Positions 11,391 to 26,300 of a stretch of 64,000 nt of DNA are shown here, in pieces; the first letter of the stretch is position 1, and every line of letters begins with the position of its first letter. Source of the DNA: Apostichopus japonicus (Eukaryota; Echinodermata; Holothuroidea; Aspidochirotida; Stichopodidae). Under the pieces are notes generated by a model that saw nothing but the letters and a program-made list of their open reading frames with translations, did no database searches and was not told the DNA's origin. The stretch is from NCBI RefSeq assembly GCF_037975245.1, contig NC_092576.1:12019111-12083110 (forward strand). The letters run 5' to 3'. Both the position numbers and the translations under genes were made by a program.

Positions 11391-14300
11391 CTGTTTCGAA
11401 AACAAAACGAAAAATGAAGAGAAAATGAGATGACCGGATGTAGAAAGCTAAGCGATACGAGGCTTAGAAGCGAGCCTGTCCCTCGATAGATGGATGACAA
11501 AAAGTTACGGCTACTCATCATGACATCAGTTGATTCTCGATAAAAAAAATTAAACAAAAATGATAGTAATACTAATTGCAAAGGAAGATGTGAGTATTTT
11601 CTGTGAGTCTGCCAATGTGTGTGTGTGTGTGCGTGTGTGTTTTTCTGTTAATCAGTCTTAGTATATATACTTATAAAGATACTAGTAGATGATATTATAT
11701 CTGAGGGAATGTAGGACATGAGGTCTGCACTTTCCTGTGGTTGGTCCCTTTATATTGGGAATATGTATACGCTAATACTAATAATTAATAATAATACAGT
11801 GGACTTAAATATAGCCCTTCAATCGGTGCTATGGTTGAGTGCATAAAAGTCACTTGCATTAGAATTAAGCATTGAGACCTAGCACCTGGGTGGTCAGTGG
11901 GTTCGAGAACTGACTGGCTCAAAAGGAAGGTGGGCTTTTTGCCTGTGAGAAAAGAATCTACCATTTTCACATTTGAAATGATCTTTCCAAATTGTAAAAT
12001 TTTCCAAAATGAGCTAAACCTGTAAATCGGATAGCCACGGGTGTAATATGTGTAATAAGACATTCAGCTTCTGACTCAGTCTACTCACATGCATTGTTAT
12101 GTGTCTACTCACATGCGTTGTTATTTGTCTACTCACATGCGTTGTATATGTCTTCTCACATGAATTGTTATGTGTCTACTCACATGTGTTGTGTCTACTC
12201 ACATGCGTTAGTATGTGTCTACTCACATGCATTGTTATGTGTCTACTCACATGTGTTGTTATGTGTCTACTCACATACATTGTTATGTGTCTACTCACAT
12301 GCGTTGTATTATGTGTCTACTCACATGCATTGTTATGTTACGTGTCTACTCACATGTGTTGTTATGTGTCTACTCACATGCGTTGTTATGTGTCTACTCA
12401 CATGCATTGTTATGTCTACTCACATACATTGTTATGTGTCTACTCACATGCATTGTTATGTGTCTACTCACATGCGTTGTTATGTGTCTACTCACATGCG
12501 TTGTTATGTGTCTACTCACATGCGTTGTTATGTGTCTACTCACATGCACTGATATATCTACTCACATGCATTGTTATGTGTCTACTCACACGCATTGATA
12601 TGTCTACTCACATGCATTGGTTTGTGTCTACTCACACTCATTGCTGTGTCCACTCACACACACTGTTATGTGTCTACTTACATGTGTTGTTATGTGTCTA
12701 CTGACACGCATTGTTATGTGTCTACTCAGGGTAACTAAAATTTGATAACTGCCTTCCATGCCCAAACTAATTACATTAAATCGGCTGCTGTGATAACGCA
12801 ACCATAACACACAGCAAAACTACCAAACCCGTTGTACATTGTATTCAAGTTTTGTGGGTTGGCAAGAACAATAAACAAGTAAGCCAACTTCCACAATTAT
12901 ATTTAATCTGTTAAAAAAAACAGTGGTATTGAACCTGTCACTATGGCAACAATACATTACATTCCCATTCATATCGTATCCTGTAGGGATAATATACAGG
13001 GAATACCTTGGTTGAAGATCTTATCAGTTTCCATTCAATGTCCTAACTGAAAGCCGCCATACTCATCCACATACAATACGTGCCATGGTGCTATATATAT
13101 CTTTCTTTCCCTATAGCTTTGCATCATGACATTGCACTAAATATTATCACAGATCTAGTCATATCTCTGAGTGCTTTACAGCAAAAACGCTGTCCAAGAT
13201 ATTCGCCTCAAATATGGCTAGAGTCTTGACCTAAACAGTGACATGCATAGCAGCAGGGTTGGTGCACAGATCATGTAACAAGACTTACTGATGAACAATA
13301 AATTGACCACATTGGTTCCTCTCTAAGTCTTACAATGTACAGCCAACAGGACTCTTCTGTGCATGCATTCTGCAATCTGTAAATTATGACAGTGGATTTT
13401 CAAAGTGCCACGTCTTTTGCACTGACTTTGATCAAATTTAAAAGCTGGTTGAAACTAACGCTCATTAGGATGTAATTCGATTTAGCCCATATTCCCACTG
13501 CAGAGGTGTCCAAGCCCCATGGTGAGTCTCACGTTACACTGCACTGTAGAACACACCCAGTGCTCCAAATATATGCTCTCAAAGGTCCCAAAGCCTCACT
13601 AATGGCTACAGATCTGTTTTACTCTGTCACAGGGAGAACAACTGACTGTCACGTATGGTCACATTGTCACTGGGTGTCACACACACTCACGCACGCAAAC
13701 TTATTGAAAGCCTCTCTGTCGACACTTACTGGTTTAGGAGCCTCAGCTTTTTTGGGCTTGGGGGCTTCCACTTTTGCCACAGGAATCGGCGGGGCTGCTG
13801 CTCTAACAACCGGTGCTGGTTCCGGTTCCTTGATTGGCTCGGGTTCCGGTTCCTTGACCGGCTCGGGTTCCGGTTCTTTAACCGGCTCTGGTTCGGGTTC
13901 CTTGACCGGCTCGGGTTCCGGTTCCTTAACAGGCTCTGGTTCCGGTTCCTTGACCGGCTCTGGTTCCGGTTCCTTCACAGGTTCTGCAGCAGGTTCAGGT
14001 TCTTCACTAGGTTTAGGTTCAATCTCTTTGACCGGTTCTTCTTCTTCTTTCGATTCTTCTACCCGAGGTGCGGACTCTTCCTTTAACTCGACGGCAGCGA
14101 CCACAACAGCTTCTGCTTCCTATCATAAGAGGAGAACAAAAAACAAGGCAATGTTAATCAAATCAGTTGAGCTGAACAACTCAGGACAGTGTTAAAATTC
14201 ACCTCAACTCCAAAAGCTGAAGGTTGCAAAATGTTTTTAACCCTTATATATATAGTTAAACTTAAACATATTTACCGTGTAAGGCTGCTTTTATTTCTTA

Positions 14301-17300
14301 AAATTTATTAGACACGAATCTTGCTCTGGGAAATTACAAAACATGGGCTCCCAAGCTACAGTAAGAGTTTGGGAAGCAGGTCTTACGATTTATGATAAGT
14401 GATAAAGACCTTGCATAGTTGCTTTTATCTGAGTAAGAACTGTTTAATAATGTTACTATAGTTCAGCTAACGACTCTCATTTCACAAGCAAAATGCATTT
14501 TAATTCCATAAATGTTTGTATGATTATCTTCAAATATCAACTGTAAAATTGAGATTTTCTTCCAAATTTACTGAACATTCCCTTTATGTATGTTTTCCCC
14601 CTACCTATATAATTTGTGAAGAAATAGCATAAACTGGATCGTTCTCAACAACCGTATAGGCTAGTTAATCAGGATATTTGAATTTTTCCAATAAAGAATC
14701 TTTCAAAACTTAAACTAGATTTTACAACCCAAATCAAGCTTACTAATTTTCTAATTCTGTTGAGAAATTGCAATTTGGACACCTGGGATGTTTTTTTTCT
14801 GGACCTACTCTGTAAAAAGGTAGTTATCATGTATTTAGTCAACGCAAAGCATTGTTTGATAAATCAAAGCAGCCCAAACCTGCCTTAAAAACTTTTCAGT
14901 TATGAAAATGTTCGTCTGGCTTCTTGAACTCTATTCAACCCATGGATAGCCATACTTTATATAAACCGAGTAAATGTTTGCTTTCAACTCATATTTGAAC
15001 CATAAAAATACCTTTAGTTTACACCTTTCAGTTAGTATATATGTGTACTCAAAGTCTACACACATATCAAGCTTGTTTTAAAGTTAACTCTTCTGCTTCA
15101 GTGCTTTGATCTTCACCGAACATGTGTAATGTCAAGGACAGCTATAAAAACCTGGTGTTACACCATATACAGCAGGGCTGGGCAACCTACGGCCTGCGGG
15201 CCACATGCGGCCCGTCAGTGATTATTATTTGCCGCCCAAGAGATGTCTCAAGAAAAAGAAAAAAAATCAATCTATTTTACATCATCACAAAAAACGAGCT
15301 AGCTGCTTAGAATTTATCGGCACTAATGATGCTGTCAGGTAGGCCTATTATCCCCATTAATTATCAACTGTACTGTATTGACATTATGTTTTGTGAATCC
15401 AGATTAAGTACACACACCTATTGCTTGAAAGGTTTGAGATCAACAGCAGGTCGTAGGTTAGGTGCGGCCCAGTCAATTTTTCACTCCTTATATATATCTG
15501 GCCCAATCATCCAAAAAGTTTGCCCACCCCTGATATACAGTATGCATGTTTTATTTTGTTTTTTTGGAGGAGGGAGGGAGTGGGGGGGCGGGGAGTTCTG
15601 CATCCTTTCATTATTTCAGTGGTTTTTATCAAAGTTTTCACAAACAACCCCAAAACTGCAATTTAAACTACACTTCGTCAAAACACTATATAGGCTACTC
15701 CCAATGAGTTGTACAGTAGGATCATAGGTGCCATCAACATTTTGAAAATAAACCCAACAGACCAAAATTTATAAACGGTATATTTATACAAAAACATGGT
15801 TTCCTTGTTCACTTTTCATAACAAAATTTACGTGAAAACATTAACTGAGCCGTCATATTAAGATCCATCCTGTAAACTGGCGATTGTTACAGGAATTATG
15901 CACTTTTTTGGGGGGGAGGTTGGTTTTTTAAGTTATACTGGCCCACTACCGTAATCTGCAATGTACTGTAACTAAGCTCTCAATGCTTGACTCAAAAACT
16001 CTTAAAGAAATGTCATACAGTTTTAAGTTGCTCTTTTAATCTCAATTTCTTTCACATTTAAAATAACAGTATTCCAACCGTTATCGAATTTCCCCAACGA
16101 GTTTACTTGGTCGAATGCAGCACTATAAGCCCAGTCTCTTATTAAGTCTCTTAATTGCAATAATTAATAGAAGCTGGTACTATACACCATCCTACTTACT
16201 GTACAATATTAATTACCATACAGTATATATTCTATCCTACAGTAGGAATTTATGTACAGCCATTTATTGGTTTTCAGTTTACGTAAAAAAGTTGTTCATT
16301 AACAAGTCAGAGTTAATGCATGAAGTTTCACACAGCTGTTTCGAATTTAACAAAAAAAAGACTGTTAATTATTAGCTTCATATAATCTTAACTTTTCTTG
16401 ATACAATCTTCTCGATAAATAGCGGTAAGCAGCCGATATCCCAAACTCACCTCTCGGACAAAAGTACGACTCGGTTGCTTCATGAAGGACGATTAAGAGG
16501 GTAATTAATGAAAGGGTATCAATTAGACGCTTGGCCACTTGGTGTTATGTTTGCATATTATAACGAGATTGAGAAACAATTAGCCTACTTGTTGGTACAC
16601 TTAACAGGACTGTTTCAGTTTATATTGAAAGGAATTAACTTTAAAACTAGGTTATAATCTATGATATTGAAAGTAATAACTTCAGCAACTGTCTTGACTT
16701 CAGAACTGATTGTTGGCAATTAATTAACAGTCATTTTTATGCAAAAGAAATTCAGGGTGGCTCTCTGAAAATATGAAAGTTAAGATAATATGCAAAATAG
16801 ATTCCTCAACTTTAAGGCCAATGAGTGAAGATGCAGCCACCATTTTCTTTTGGTGTTTTGATGTATTTTCTTATTCTTGTTCTTATTCTTTACTATTTTT
16901 ATTATCTGGGTTTTTTTTGGGGGGGGGAGGGTAGGGGTGGGTCGGGCTAAATTTCTTGCAATTTTGAATTTGCATAAATACTGATTGATGCTAGGATGAA
17001 AGACATGTGTATCTGAGTGACGATAATTTTTGAAAAAATGTTTTGAATATTAATTAGGGAAGGTGCACATTATGTGGATCAATTTACCTGTTGCCCATTT
17101 TAAGAAACGGAGTAAAATCTTCGGAAAGATATTTCAGACGGGGCCTCAATTCTGGCTATTACGTACAGTACCTAAATGCCAGCTGATGTTGCGGTTTGCC
17201 GGTTAACTTTAATAGGCAAAGATGGGCACTTGACAATTGTAAATTGTGTCATGTGTACAATTAATACTAAAACACCCAGTACACTGAGTAAAAAATTGAT

Positions 17301-20300
17301 CCAAAAAACTATTGAACCCAATCCAACTCTTTAAATAAATGTAGATATAGATGGTTTGTTAGTTAATAATAACTGCACAGTACCACAGTAGCTGTTACCA
17401 CGGTGATGACCAATGAAAATCATCTGGTGGTTGTCTTGATAGGAGTAATAAATTTGACCTTGTCCATTAAAATGTTACCTGCTGCTTATGAATCAGTCCC
17501 AGCTCTCAACATCAATTGAGAACTTATAGTCAAACTATTTGATATGGATATGGGTTATGAGGAACCTTAATCCATCTGCACAATCTGAAAAGAGTCTTTA
17601 TCAAGTTTTCAATCCATTAATTGGTCTGGCTCAAAATGTTGAGACAGCAAGAGGACCAGGATAAATTATTATCTTAATTCCCTTAGGAATAACCCTGCTC
17701 CCTACCCCCTTCCCCCAACCATCCATATTTGAGAAGTGGGTGTGGATCATTATCAAAAGAAATAGCCTTTCCGCCAATCATATCTCATATTTACGCGCGT
17801 CGGTATTTACAAAATGATGATAGCGCACGTCAACAGAGATCTCAGGTCAGATGGACCTTCCCCACCGCCCACCCGCCCCCCTCAGCAATATTGATCATCA
17901 ATCCTCCCAGGGGTCAGGAGCCTCCCCAAAATGGAGAGCATGCAAGACTGCAGGGGGAGGGGGGAAGGGAGGGGGCTTCATACGCTGCAAGCTTTCCACA
18001 CTTTAGTCAGTTGCTCAGTCGATCCACCTTGCAGAGTGAGATATATACTCCCCTTGCGTTCTCAATAAATTAAGGCTTTTAGTCCAAACATAATTTATAC
18101 AGACAGACAGACAGACAGATATACGGTGGCAAGCATGTGATGTGAGTATAAAAAATATGCCTCTATATATGGATCGATGCAGTTTGCTCAGCAGTTGAGT
18201 CAATATATGGCGATCACCATTAATTACAATTCACATTGGCATAAATTAAACAAACTACAGTAGTAACTAGTATAAAAAATAGCTAGAATTGTTGACCATC
18301 TTTTTATTCTGTTCTGTTTCCCCCCTCCCCAAATTTAAAGTAATTTGTTTTCCCCATATGATGACTACATAACACTATTTATTTATAGGTATATATACCA
18401 AATATAACCAATTTTTTATTTTTTGTTTGTTTTTGGAAAATTCATATTGATTTAATAGAAGTGCAGTACTTAGCAAAAAAAAAACGATTAATACGTGTAG
18501 ATAAAGAAAAAGAAGCCTTATGAAGATAAAGTAATAAATGGTTACTACAGTCATATGTAGATTGAAAACACACTGTGACCCAAATATATTGTACGCATAT
18601 ATGCAATATATATTGCACTACAGTGTGAGTGTGCGCATCATGGTGCCAAGATTCATTTTCATATACTGTAATGCACTGTACAGTGTGTGTATACATGTGT
18701 GCGGCGAGCGTGTGTGCATCATGGTGCAAGAATCATACACGTTTGTGGATAAATTTACATACATGTACAGTAATCAGTGGCATCTCCAGGGGGGGCCTGG
18801 GGGGAGGGGCACTTGCCCTCCCCCCAAAAATGTGCCCCCCACGATGCGATTTGCAGTCTTAAAAAAATACTCAAACCAAAACTTTATCTGCCTTCATTAA
18901 AAACATAAATATCGGACTGACTAAGCCCGAAAATTCTTGAACAAGAAAGTTGCAAAATATAGCACCAAATTGCATTTAAGGACCCTTAATTAATCAAAAC
19001 TTTCTCAAAGGACGGCATTCCCAAAAAAACATTGTGCCCCACGTAATTAAGCACTGTGCCCCCCCTCCCCTTGTCCCCTCCAAAGATTGACAGAACTAAT
19101 GTATTGTACCGTATATATTTTCAAGATAACAGAAACTGTTTGCATCTAATCTGACACAGCATATGTACACATACAGTACATGCATGTACTGAGTTACATT
19201 CAGACCTCTAATTATATTATTCTAGTGATCAACCTTCATAATTATGTGATTTACATATATTCTTTGTTCTACACTAATTACGAATATTTTTCTGTACAAC
19301 TTGCATTATGAATATGAGAATTGAACTTGAACTATTTATGAAAGGAAGGTTATTCTGCTATATATTTCAAATCATAACTACATACATGTGCACAGGTTCC
19401 AGTAAAAAGGAAATGTACAACCAAATAAGGGAATTTCCCACTGTAACTATTTCCATTATGGCAAACAATATACACACAGACTCACACAGGTCTATGTAAG
19501 TCTAGATAAAGGCTCAGTGGGGGTGAATGCTGCAAGATTAGACTGCCTATATCAATTAACCTTCTCATATATCCCATCACCTCAACATCCGAAGCCCCTC
19601 CCCTACCCCCACACCAAACTAGAAGGCCAATCACCACCCATACCCAACCAAATCACTTTACCTACCCTCCCACAATATCTAAATAATACATATTTATATC
19701 TCAATCAGAGGACGTGTGTCTACTCAAGTAATGAGACGAGTGGCACAACTTTGAAATGTTTTTTTACCTTATAATATTGTACATGTACCTATTATATATG
19801 TTTACCTTTAGAAGTCATACTCTCATTTGTCACATGAAAACGAGTATACCTATATATAAAAGTTTTAAATAACACATGCTAAATTGAAAGCAGCATGCCA
19901 GGTTGAAATACCTATCTAGAGTAGGCAGGCCGAAACACAGTGAAACCATGGGGCATCAGGAGTGTTAGCTCAGTGGTTAGCGCAGGTCTGTGCCTTTCAA
20001 TCATAAGGTCCCTGGTTCAAGTTCGAGTCACTCCAAGATTAATGTATGTCGTCCAGTTACAAAATATTTTTGACAATTGACAATTCGTAAACATGGACAC
20101 GTAAATATGAATGTACAGTAAGAGACTGACTTCGGTCAGCTTACGGCTTTGATAAGCCGATGAAGGCTTCTTCGTGAGTTCCTGCTCGCAGGAGGATCTA
20201 AAAATACCTACTGTACAAGCATGTGGTCATACAGCACACATTGACAGTGTACAACATACACAGCTACAGTTACTAGCTATGCACCGTATAAACTGTAGGT

Positions 20301-23300
20301 CGAACTCAAATGAAAACCAACACAACAACTCACACGGTCTTTATAAAAAACCAACACAACAACTAAATTCTCACAGTTTTAATCAAAGACATTTTTTTCC
20401 CTTTCAACCTTAACCTACTTTAAAAGACTCTGGTTCTTTTATATTAAAAGAAAAGAAAACTTGGCTTTTGGTCCTTCCTGAATTGACAGACCTAAATGAT
20501 TTAATACCATCATCCCTACAGTACGTACACAATGGCTATCGCCCCACTGACTCATTAACAAGAAAACACTCTCGGTGATATGGGTCACTGGTTTTCAAAT
20601 GATGGTTCTAAGTACCATAACCGTGAACTGATAAAAGTTCATCGAAAGGAGACTACCAGCTACTAGTATATTTAATGCCCAGCAACTTTGTGATAATAAC
20701 TTCCGTGCCAAGTATTCGTGAGACGATAACCAACACACAGCTTTATGGCGATCTTCCAAAGGTGTCCATGAAAATCAGAGAACGAAGACTTAGAGCAGCT
20801 GGTCACTACCACCGACACCCATAGAAGCAGCCAACAAGTTCATTCTCTAGGAGCCAAAACATGGTACCCCTGGTGCAAGGCATAAAACCTTCCTGCATTT
20901 CCTACTAGAGGACAGTGGGGCTGAAAGTACGTGTGAGCTAGCAACCCTTATGGAAGACAGAAATGACTGGAAATCTCGATGCCAGGTTATTGTCCGGCCA
21001 ACTTATCCTACCCCTAATGATGATAACGGTCGACCGAGGTCGAACTGATGATGATGATGATGATGAAGTATTCACCCATATCTTGGTAATCGTAAAATTA
21101 GCTATATTAATCATATGAAAAAGTACCGTGCGGAAATACCGTCAATCGTCTGAGAGGTTGATACATCCCTGCTAGGGATGTGTGTACCGCCAGGATAAAA
21201 CATTTTGTGACCTTACTCAAGCTTCCCAGAATCCCACTCACATTATACGATTTAATTAAAAAAGCTAAGGACATTTCCAAAGAAAGTTAATGTATGGTAA
21301 TATATATATTTTTATATTAATATTAAAGCTGCGTCCATTTTATTTTTCATATTCATATTTTAAGGGGTTTAGTCATTTTGTTACTTAAAATTATTTAAAC
21401 TCACTTTTTCATTTAAGGAATTTTCACTATATCTATCTTGTTTTTAAAAATTTTCCTTCGTATATATATATATTTTTGATATTAATATTTAAGTTGAGTC
21501 AATTTTATTTTTGATATTCATATTTAATGGGTTTGTCATTTTGTTGTCATTGTAAAGCGCTCTTGAACGTGCTTAAGCATGAAGGGCGCTATATAAATCT
21601 GGTAAATAATAATAATAATAATAATCATAATAAAGTAACCAGGACCAATACTTACAGGTGGGCTAATACAAAATTGAAGTTTAGAAGTTTGAACAGGTCT
21701 ATATGCATTATATATTGACTTGCTGTACATAGTAAACATGTGACACAGTGAGAGAATATAAATGCTGTACATGGCTGCAAGCTGTATATATCTGAGTAGT
21801 CAAGGGATTAGTCCATGACATATATGACCCCTCCTGAAATGAGTTTTCAGTCTGTTCTGTAACTAGATCTATGACACAGTGCATGCTACATACAGTACTG
21901 TACATCCAACAACATGATTGCAAGACTGAATATATACTTATATGCCTTCAACTGCATATGGTACTATAACAGAGAGACCAAGCCATTGTACATATAGGAA
22001 GTTGTTGGTACATGTATGGGTGTGTGTGTACAATCTGAGAGACACAATTTCAGTAGTTCCTTGTACAAGGTATACAAGGTGGTACACAATTGGTATCCGA
22101 GAGCATTATTTCCTGTTTCAGAAGTAAATATGGTAGTATCTAGACATCAGGAAGTAGTAACACAAAAGTAGGAAACGGTATAAAATTACCACATTAGCTA
22201 CACTGTAATGCACACAGCTATGTGGTAAAGTACACAGCTATGTGGTAAAGTACACAGCTATGTGGTAAAGCATACAGCTATGTGGTAAAGTACACAGCTA
22301 TGTGGTAAAGTACACAGCTATGTGGTAAAGTACACAGCTATGTGGTAAAGTACACAGCTATGTGGTAAAGCATACAGCTGCACAGTAAACACACTGCTAA
22401 CACAGTATAGCATACAGCTACACAGTAAAGCAAACAGCTATGTGGTAAAGTACACAGCTACCTGTATGTGTTTAAGCACACAGCTATGTGGTAAAGTACA
22501 CAGCTACTGTACTGTATGTGTTTAAGCACACAGCTACAGTATGTGGTAAAGTACACAGCTACTGTACTGTATGTGGTAAAGCATGTATGGCTACACAGTA
22601 AACACACTGCTACACAGTATAGCACACTGCTATGTGGTAAAGTACACAGCTATTTGGTAAAGCACACAGCTATGTGGTAAAGCATACAGCTATGTGGTAA
22701 AGCATACAGTTATGTGGTAAAACACACAGCTATGTGATAAAGTACATGGCTATGTGATAAAGTACATGGCTATGTGGTAAAGCACACAGCTATGTGGTAA
22801 AACATACAGTTATGTGGTAAAGCACACAGCTATGTGATAAAGCACACAGTTATGTGGTAAATAACACAGCTATGTGGTAAAACATACAGTTATGTGGTAA
22901 AGCACACAGCTATTTGTTAAAACCCAGCTATGTGGTAAAGCACACGGCTACACAGTAAAGCACACAGCTACACAGTAAAGCACACAACTAAATGTGCAGT
23001 ACTGCATGTCAACTACATGGTAAAGCACATGTATAGCTATGGGATAAGCACGTACATACAGATGTCAGCTACTGTACACAGTAAAGCATGCAGCATCATG
23101 TAGCAACACAGTAAAGCACACAACTACATGGTAAACACACTGCTACACAGTAAGCACAGAGTTAGCAGTAAAGCACATAGCTACTACACTCAAGTATGAT
23201 ACTAAAGTACTGTATTACAAGGCTTACAAGTATACATGTGAATTACACTTAAACTGCAAGTGTTTCTAATTTTGTGTTTTGAAGTGCTCAATGTGTTACT

Positions 23301-26300
23301 CTACACAGGATCAAAGATCTATGTCAGAGACTATATCACTTAGATCAGTTTCCATGTTGTTGTGTAGCAATTAATTAATACAACCAGTTATGAATTTAAA
23401 ACTGTACATTATGCAAATCACACATGTTGACTTTAACTGACTTCCTATAGAACCGGGTATACAGTGTCAAAGAGTCTTAATATACGGTTGGTTAAATATC
23501 TTACTCTGAGATATATGTAAATTATTTTTTAGCTATACCACATGATTGGTGGAAAGTGAACATGTGACAGCTATTGTGTAAACTTTTTCGGCAACATATT
23601 CAGAAGAGTGTTAAGAGGGTCCTAGGTCCGTTCCTCTACAGATAAGTCAACAAATCACTTCAGAATCGTCAATAAATTTATCTTTAAATCAACTATTCGC
23701 TCTGACTGAATCTTTATTTTTGCATACCCTTGCCCTTCCTAACTTGCCAAGCCTTCAAATACTACAAATACATATAACACACATTCAAGGTTTATTACGT
23801 GATTGGTGGCTCATATCATATTTGAAGTTGAGTCTACATGTTAAACAGCTCTACTAAACTGTTCAAATTATGGAAGTGCAATAGTGTCTTCGAGAGAGCA
23901 TTTCATCTCAGAAGCTACAGTACTTGTAATTAACCAAACACCACGAATATAACACTGTATTCCAGGCATACTGCTTAATTGGCGGCTCATATCATATTAG
24001 GAGTTTTAATCAGATACGTATTAAGCAGCTAGTCAACTGTTCAAAGGAGGTGCAAAAATCTCTTTCCGAGAGTGTTTTCATCTCAAAAGCTATTGTAGTT
24101 GACCGTATACCACAATTATAACACCCTGTATTCCAGGCATACTGCTTAATTTAACAACTCATATCATGTTCGAAGTTGAGTCAGATACGTATCAAGCAGC
24201 TAGTCAACTGAACGTATCTAAGGACAAGCTGTTATATATTTCCGAAAGCGTTTTCATCTCGGTATCACAAGTTTGCAATTTCCTCTAAAATATACAAACA
24301 TTTATGATTGCAAATTATACAATAAATGCCAGGTTTAACTTAAATTTCAATCTCAAGATAAGAGTGCGTGGAAGAAAACTCTGTCACGTCGACAATTAGT
24401 TTACGTACTGTACATCGCATATATCATGTAGGTTAAATACAAAACTGGTTTTGGGGATTGGAACATTTTTTTTTTTTTTTAATTGAAAATCTACCGATTT
24501 TTTGTACCATTAGCCAAAACCATGTAGCCTTAATCTTTTTGTTAAACCCAAGCGCTATGCTCACCACCATTCTCTGTACACAGTACAATCACAGTTTCAT
24601 GAGATCACACAATAAATTACTTCTGTGTGAATAAAATCGCTCAAATCGATCATGGGGCAAAAGAGCTTTTGCTGCTGCTTCCCCTTGTCTGTGGAACAGC
24701 CTTCCAGAACATGTAAAACACAGTCCATCTCTTGCTTCTGTTAAACGCACTCCCAAGACTCTGATGAAAACTGTTTAATTAATTAATGTTGCATTTTTCT
24801 CTTGTACAATGTTTACTGTTTTTTGTTTTGCTGTCGCACTGTTTGTGTCACTTCGCCATGAGCGTCTTTTTTGACTGATACCGGCGCATTATAGATGTCC
24901 ATTATCATTATTATTATTGTAACTCCTGTGAACAAATGTCATTAGGTTCTTAATACACCTAGGGCACTTCTGACTGATGTATAGATCTATCCACATCCAT
25001 CAAAGTTTTAATACTCTCATTCAAACAAACTGTGCTTCCTATATGCTGAAACCCAGCTGATCAGCGTGAGTACATAATTATTATTAGGACGAATCAGACG
25101 TGTTTCTTAGCTTAAGAGTTACATAAAGACTCATCACTCATCTTTTTAGTTGTTCGTTATTTGATTTGCGATCGACTTGTTTTGTTAACAGCATAGAGCA
25201 GCTACTTCTTGTATCTGATTTTGCACTATATAATTATTATTAAATTATTATTTTTATTATTATGATTATTTTTGTTATTATTTTCATTTTTATTATTATT
25301 ATTATCATCATTATTATGATTATTATTAATATGATTATTATTATCATCATTATTATTGTTGTTATTATTATCATTACTATTATTATGATGATTATTATCA
25401 TTATCATTATGATTATTGTTATGATGATTATTATCTTTATTATTAATACCATATATTACATATTATATTCCCAATATAAAGAGACCAACCACAGCAAACT
25501 GAAGAGCTCAGATATCATATTATCTACTAGTAGCTCTATATAAGGATACTAAGACTGATAAACAGAAAAACATACAGACGAACACCCTCACACACACACA
25601 TTGGCATGTACCCTCTTGAACAGTTTCACTCATGAATAATTTAATACTAATATCAATCAAATTAATATAAAACTAGGGAAATGCAAAAAATAATTATTTC
25701 TACAGTTCACACAAGCTCATGGGAAATATAAATGTATATGAATTGTGCTTCCCTTTATCATCATTCACAACACACACACACTCACTCAGGCACAGCAGTA
25801 TACTCACACATGCACAGTATATACTAATTGTAACAATAACAGACAAGATAGATCTTCATGGACGGATGGATTCTGTGAGGATGAAAAATTTGCACGGTCA
25901 CTTTCAATATTTTTGTAGCTGCTTGCAAACGAATTTTTCTCGCAAGTGTAAAAGATCAAGTATAGCAGTCTTCTACACAGGAGAAAGTCATATTCAATGC
26001 GAGAAAACAATTCAGAGCCCCCCTTTGAAAAATACTACTCAAAATTTGAACGCTAGATCACTTCCGGGTATGTGCAGTACATACACACAGTTTGTAAACT
26101 ACTTTAACTTTGAAACCTACACTCACCAAAACTGTGATCGATTAAGTTTGACAACCATTTTTCTTTCTTTTTCTTTTTGCGCCCATACCTTGTTAATTTT
26201 TTTTTTTTTTTTAAACATTTGATGGCAGTTGGTATAAGTGGGAAGAGGTCAATGACAGAGTAGAATTTCAAGAGTTTTGGCAGCGGAAACGAAATTCCTG

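Noticed and set aside
11162-11581. 139-codon minus-strand frame
   Set aside because: It overlaps NHERF exon 5 in another frame; the ERM-binding motif and splice phase support the shorter reading.
12094-12704. Open frames of up to 201 codons in three frames
   Set aside because: They run through the 24-bp minisatellite; unit length is a multiple of three and the translation is a pure repeat.
13506-14195. 229-codon plus-strand frame with Gly-Ser repeats
   Set aside because: Complement of NHERF exon 4; the minus strand has consensus splice sites and joins in phase.
19959-20034. Possible functional tRNA gene
   Set aside because: The anticodon arm is poor and the T-loop has an insertion; body and second copy show it is a SINE head.
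22195-23185. Regular repeats suggestive of a CRISPR array
   Set aside because: Units are head-to-tail with no unique spacers, in animal intronic DNA.
25240-25543. Isoleucine-rich frames on both strands
   Set aside because: Translation of an (ATT)n microsatellite.
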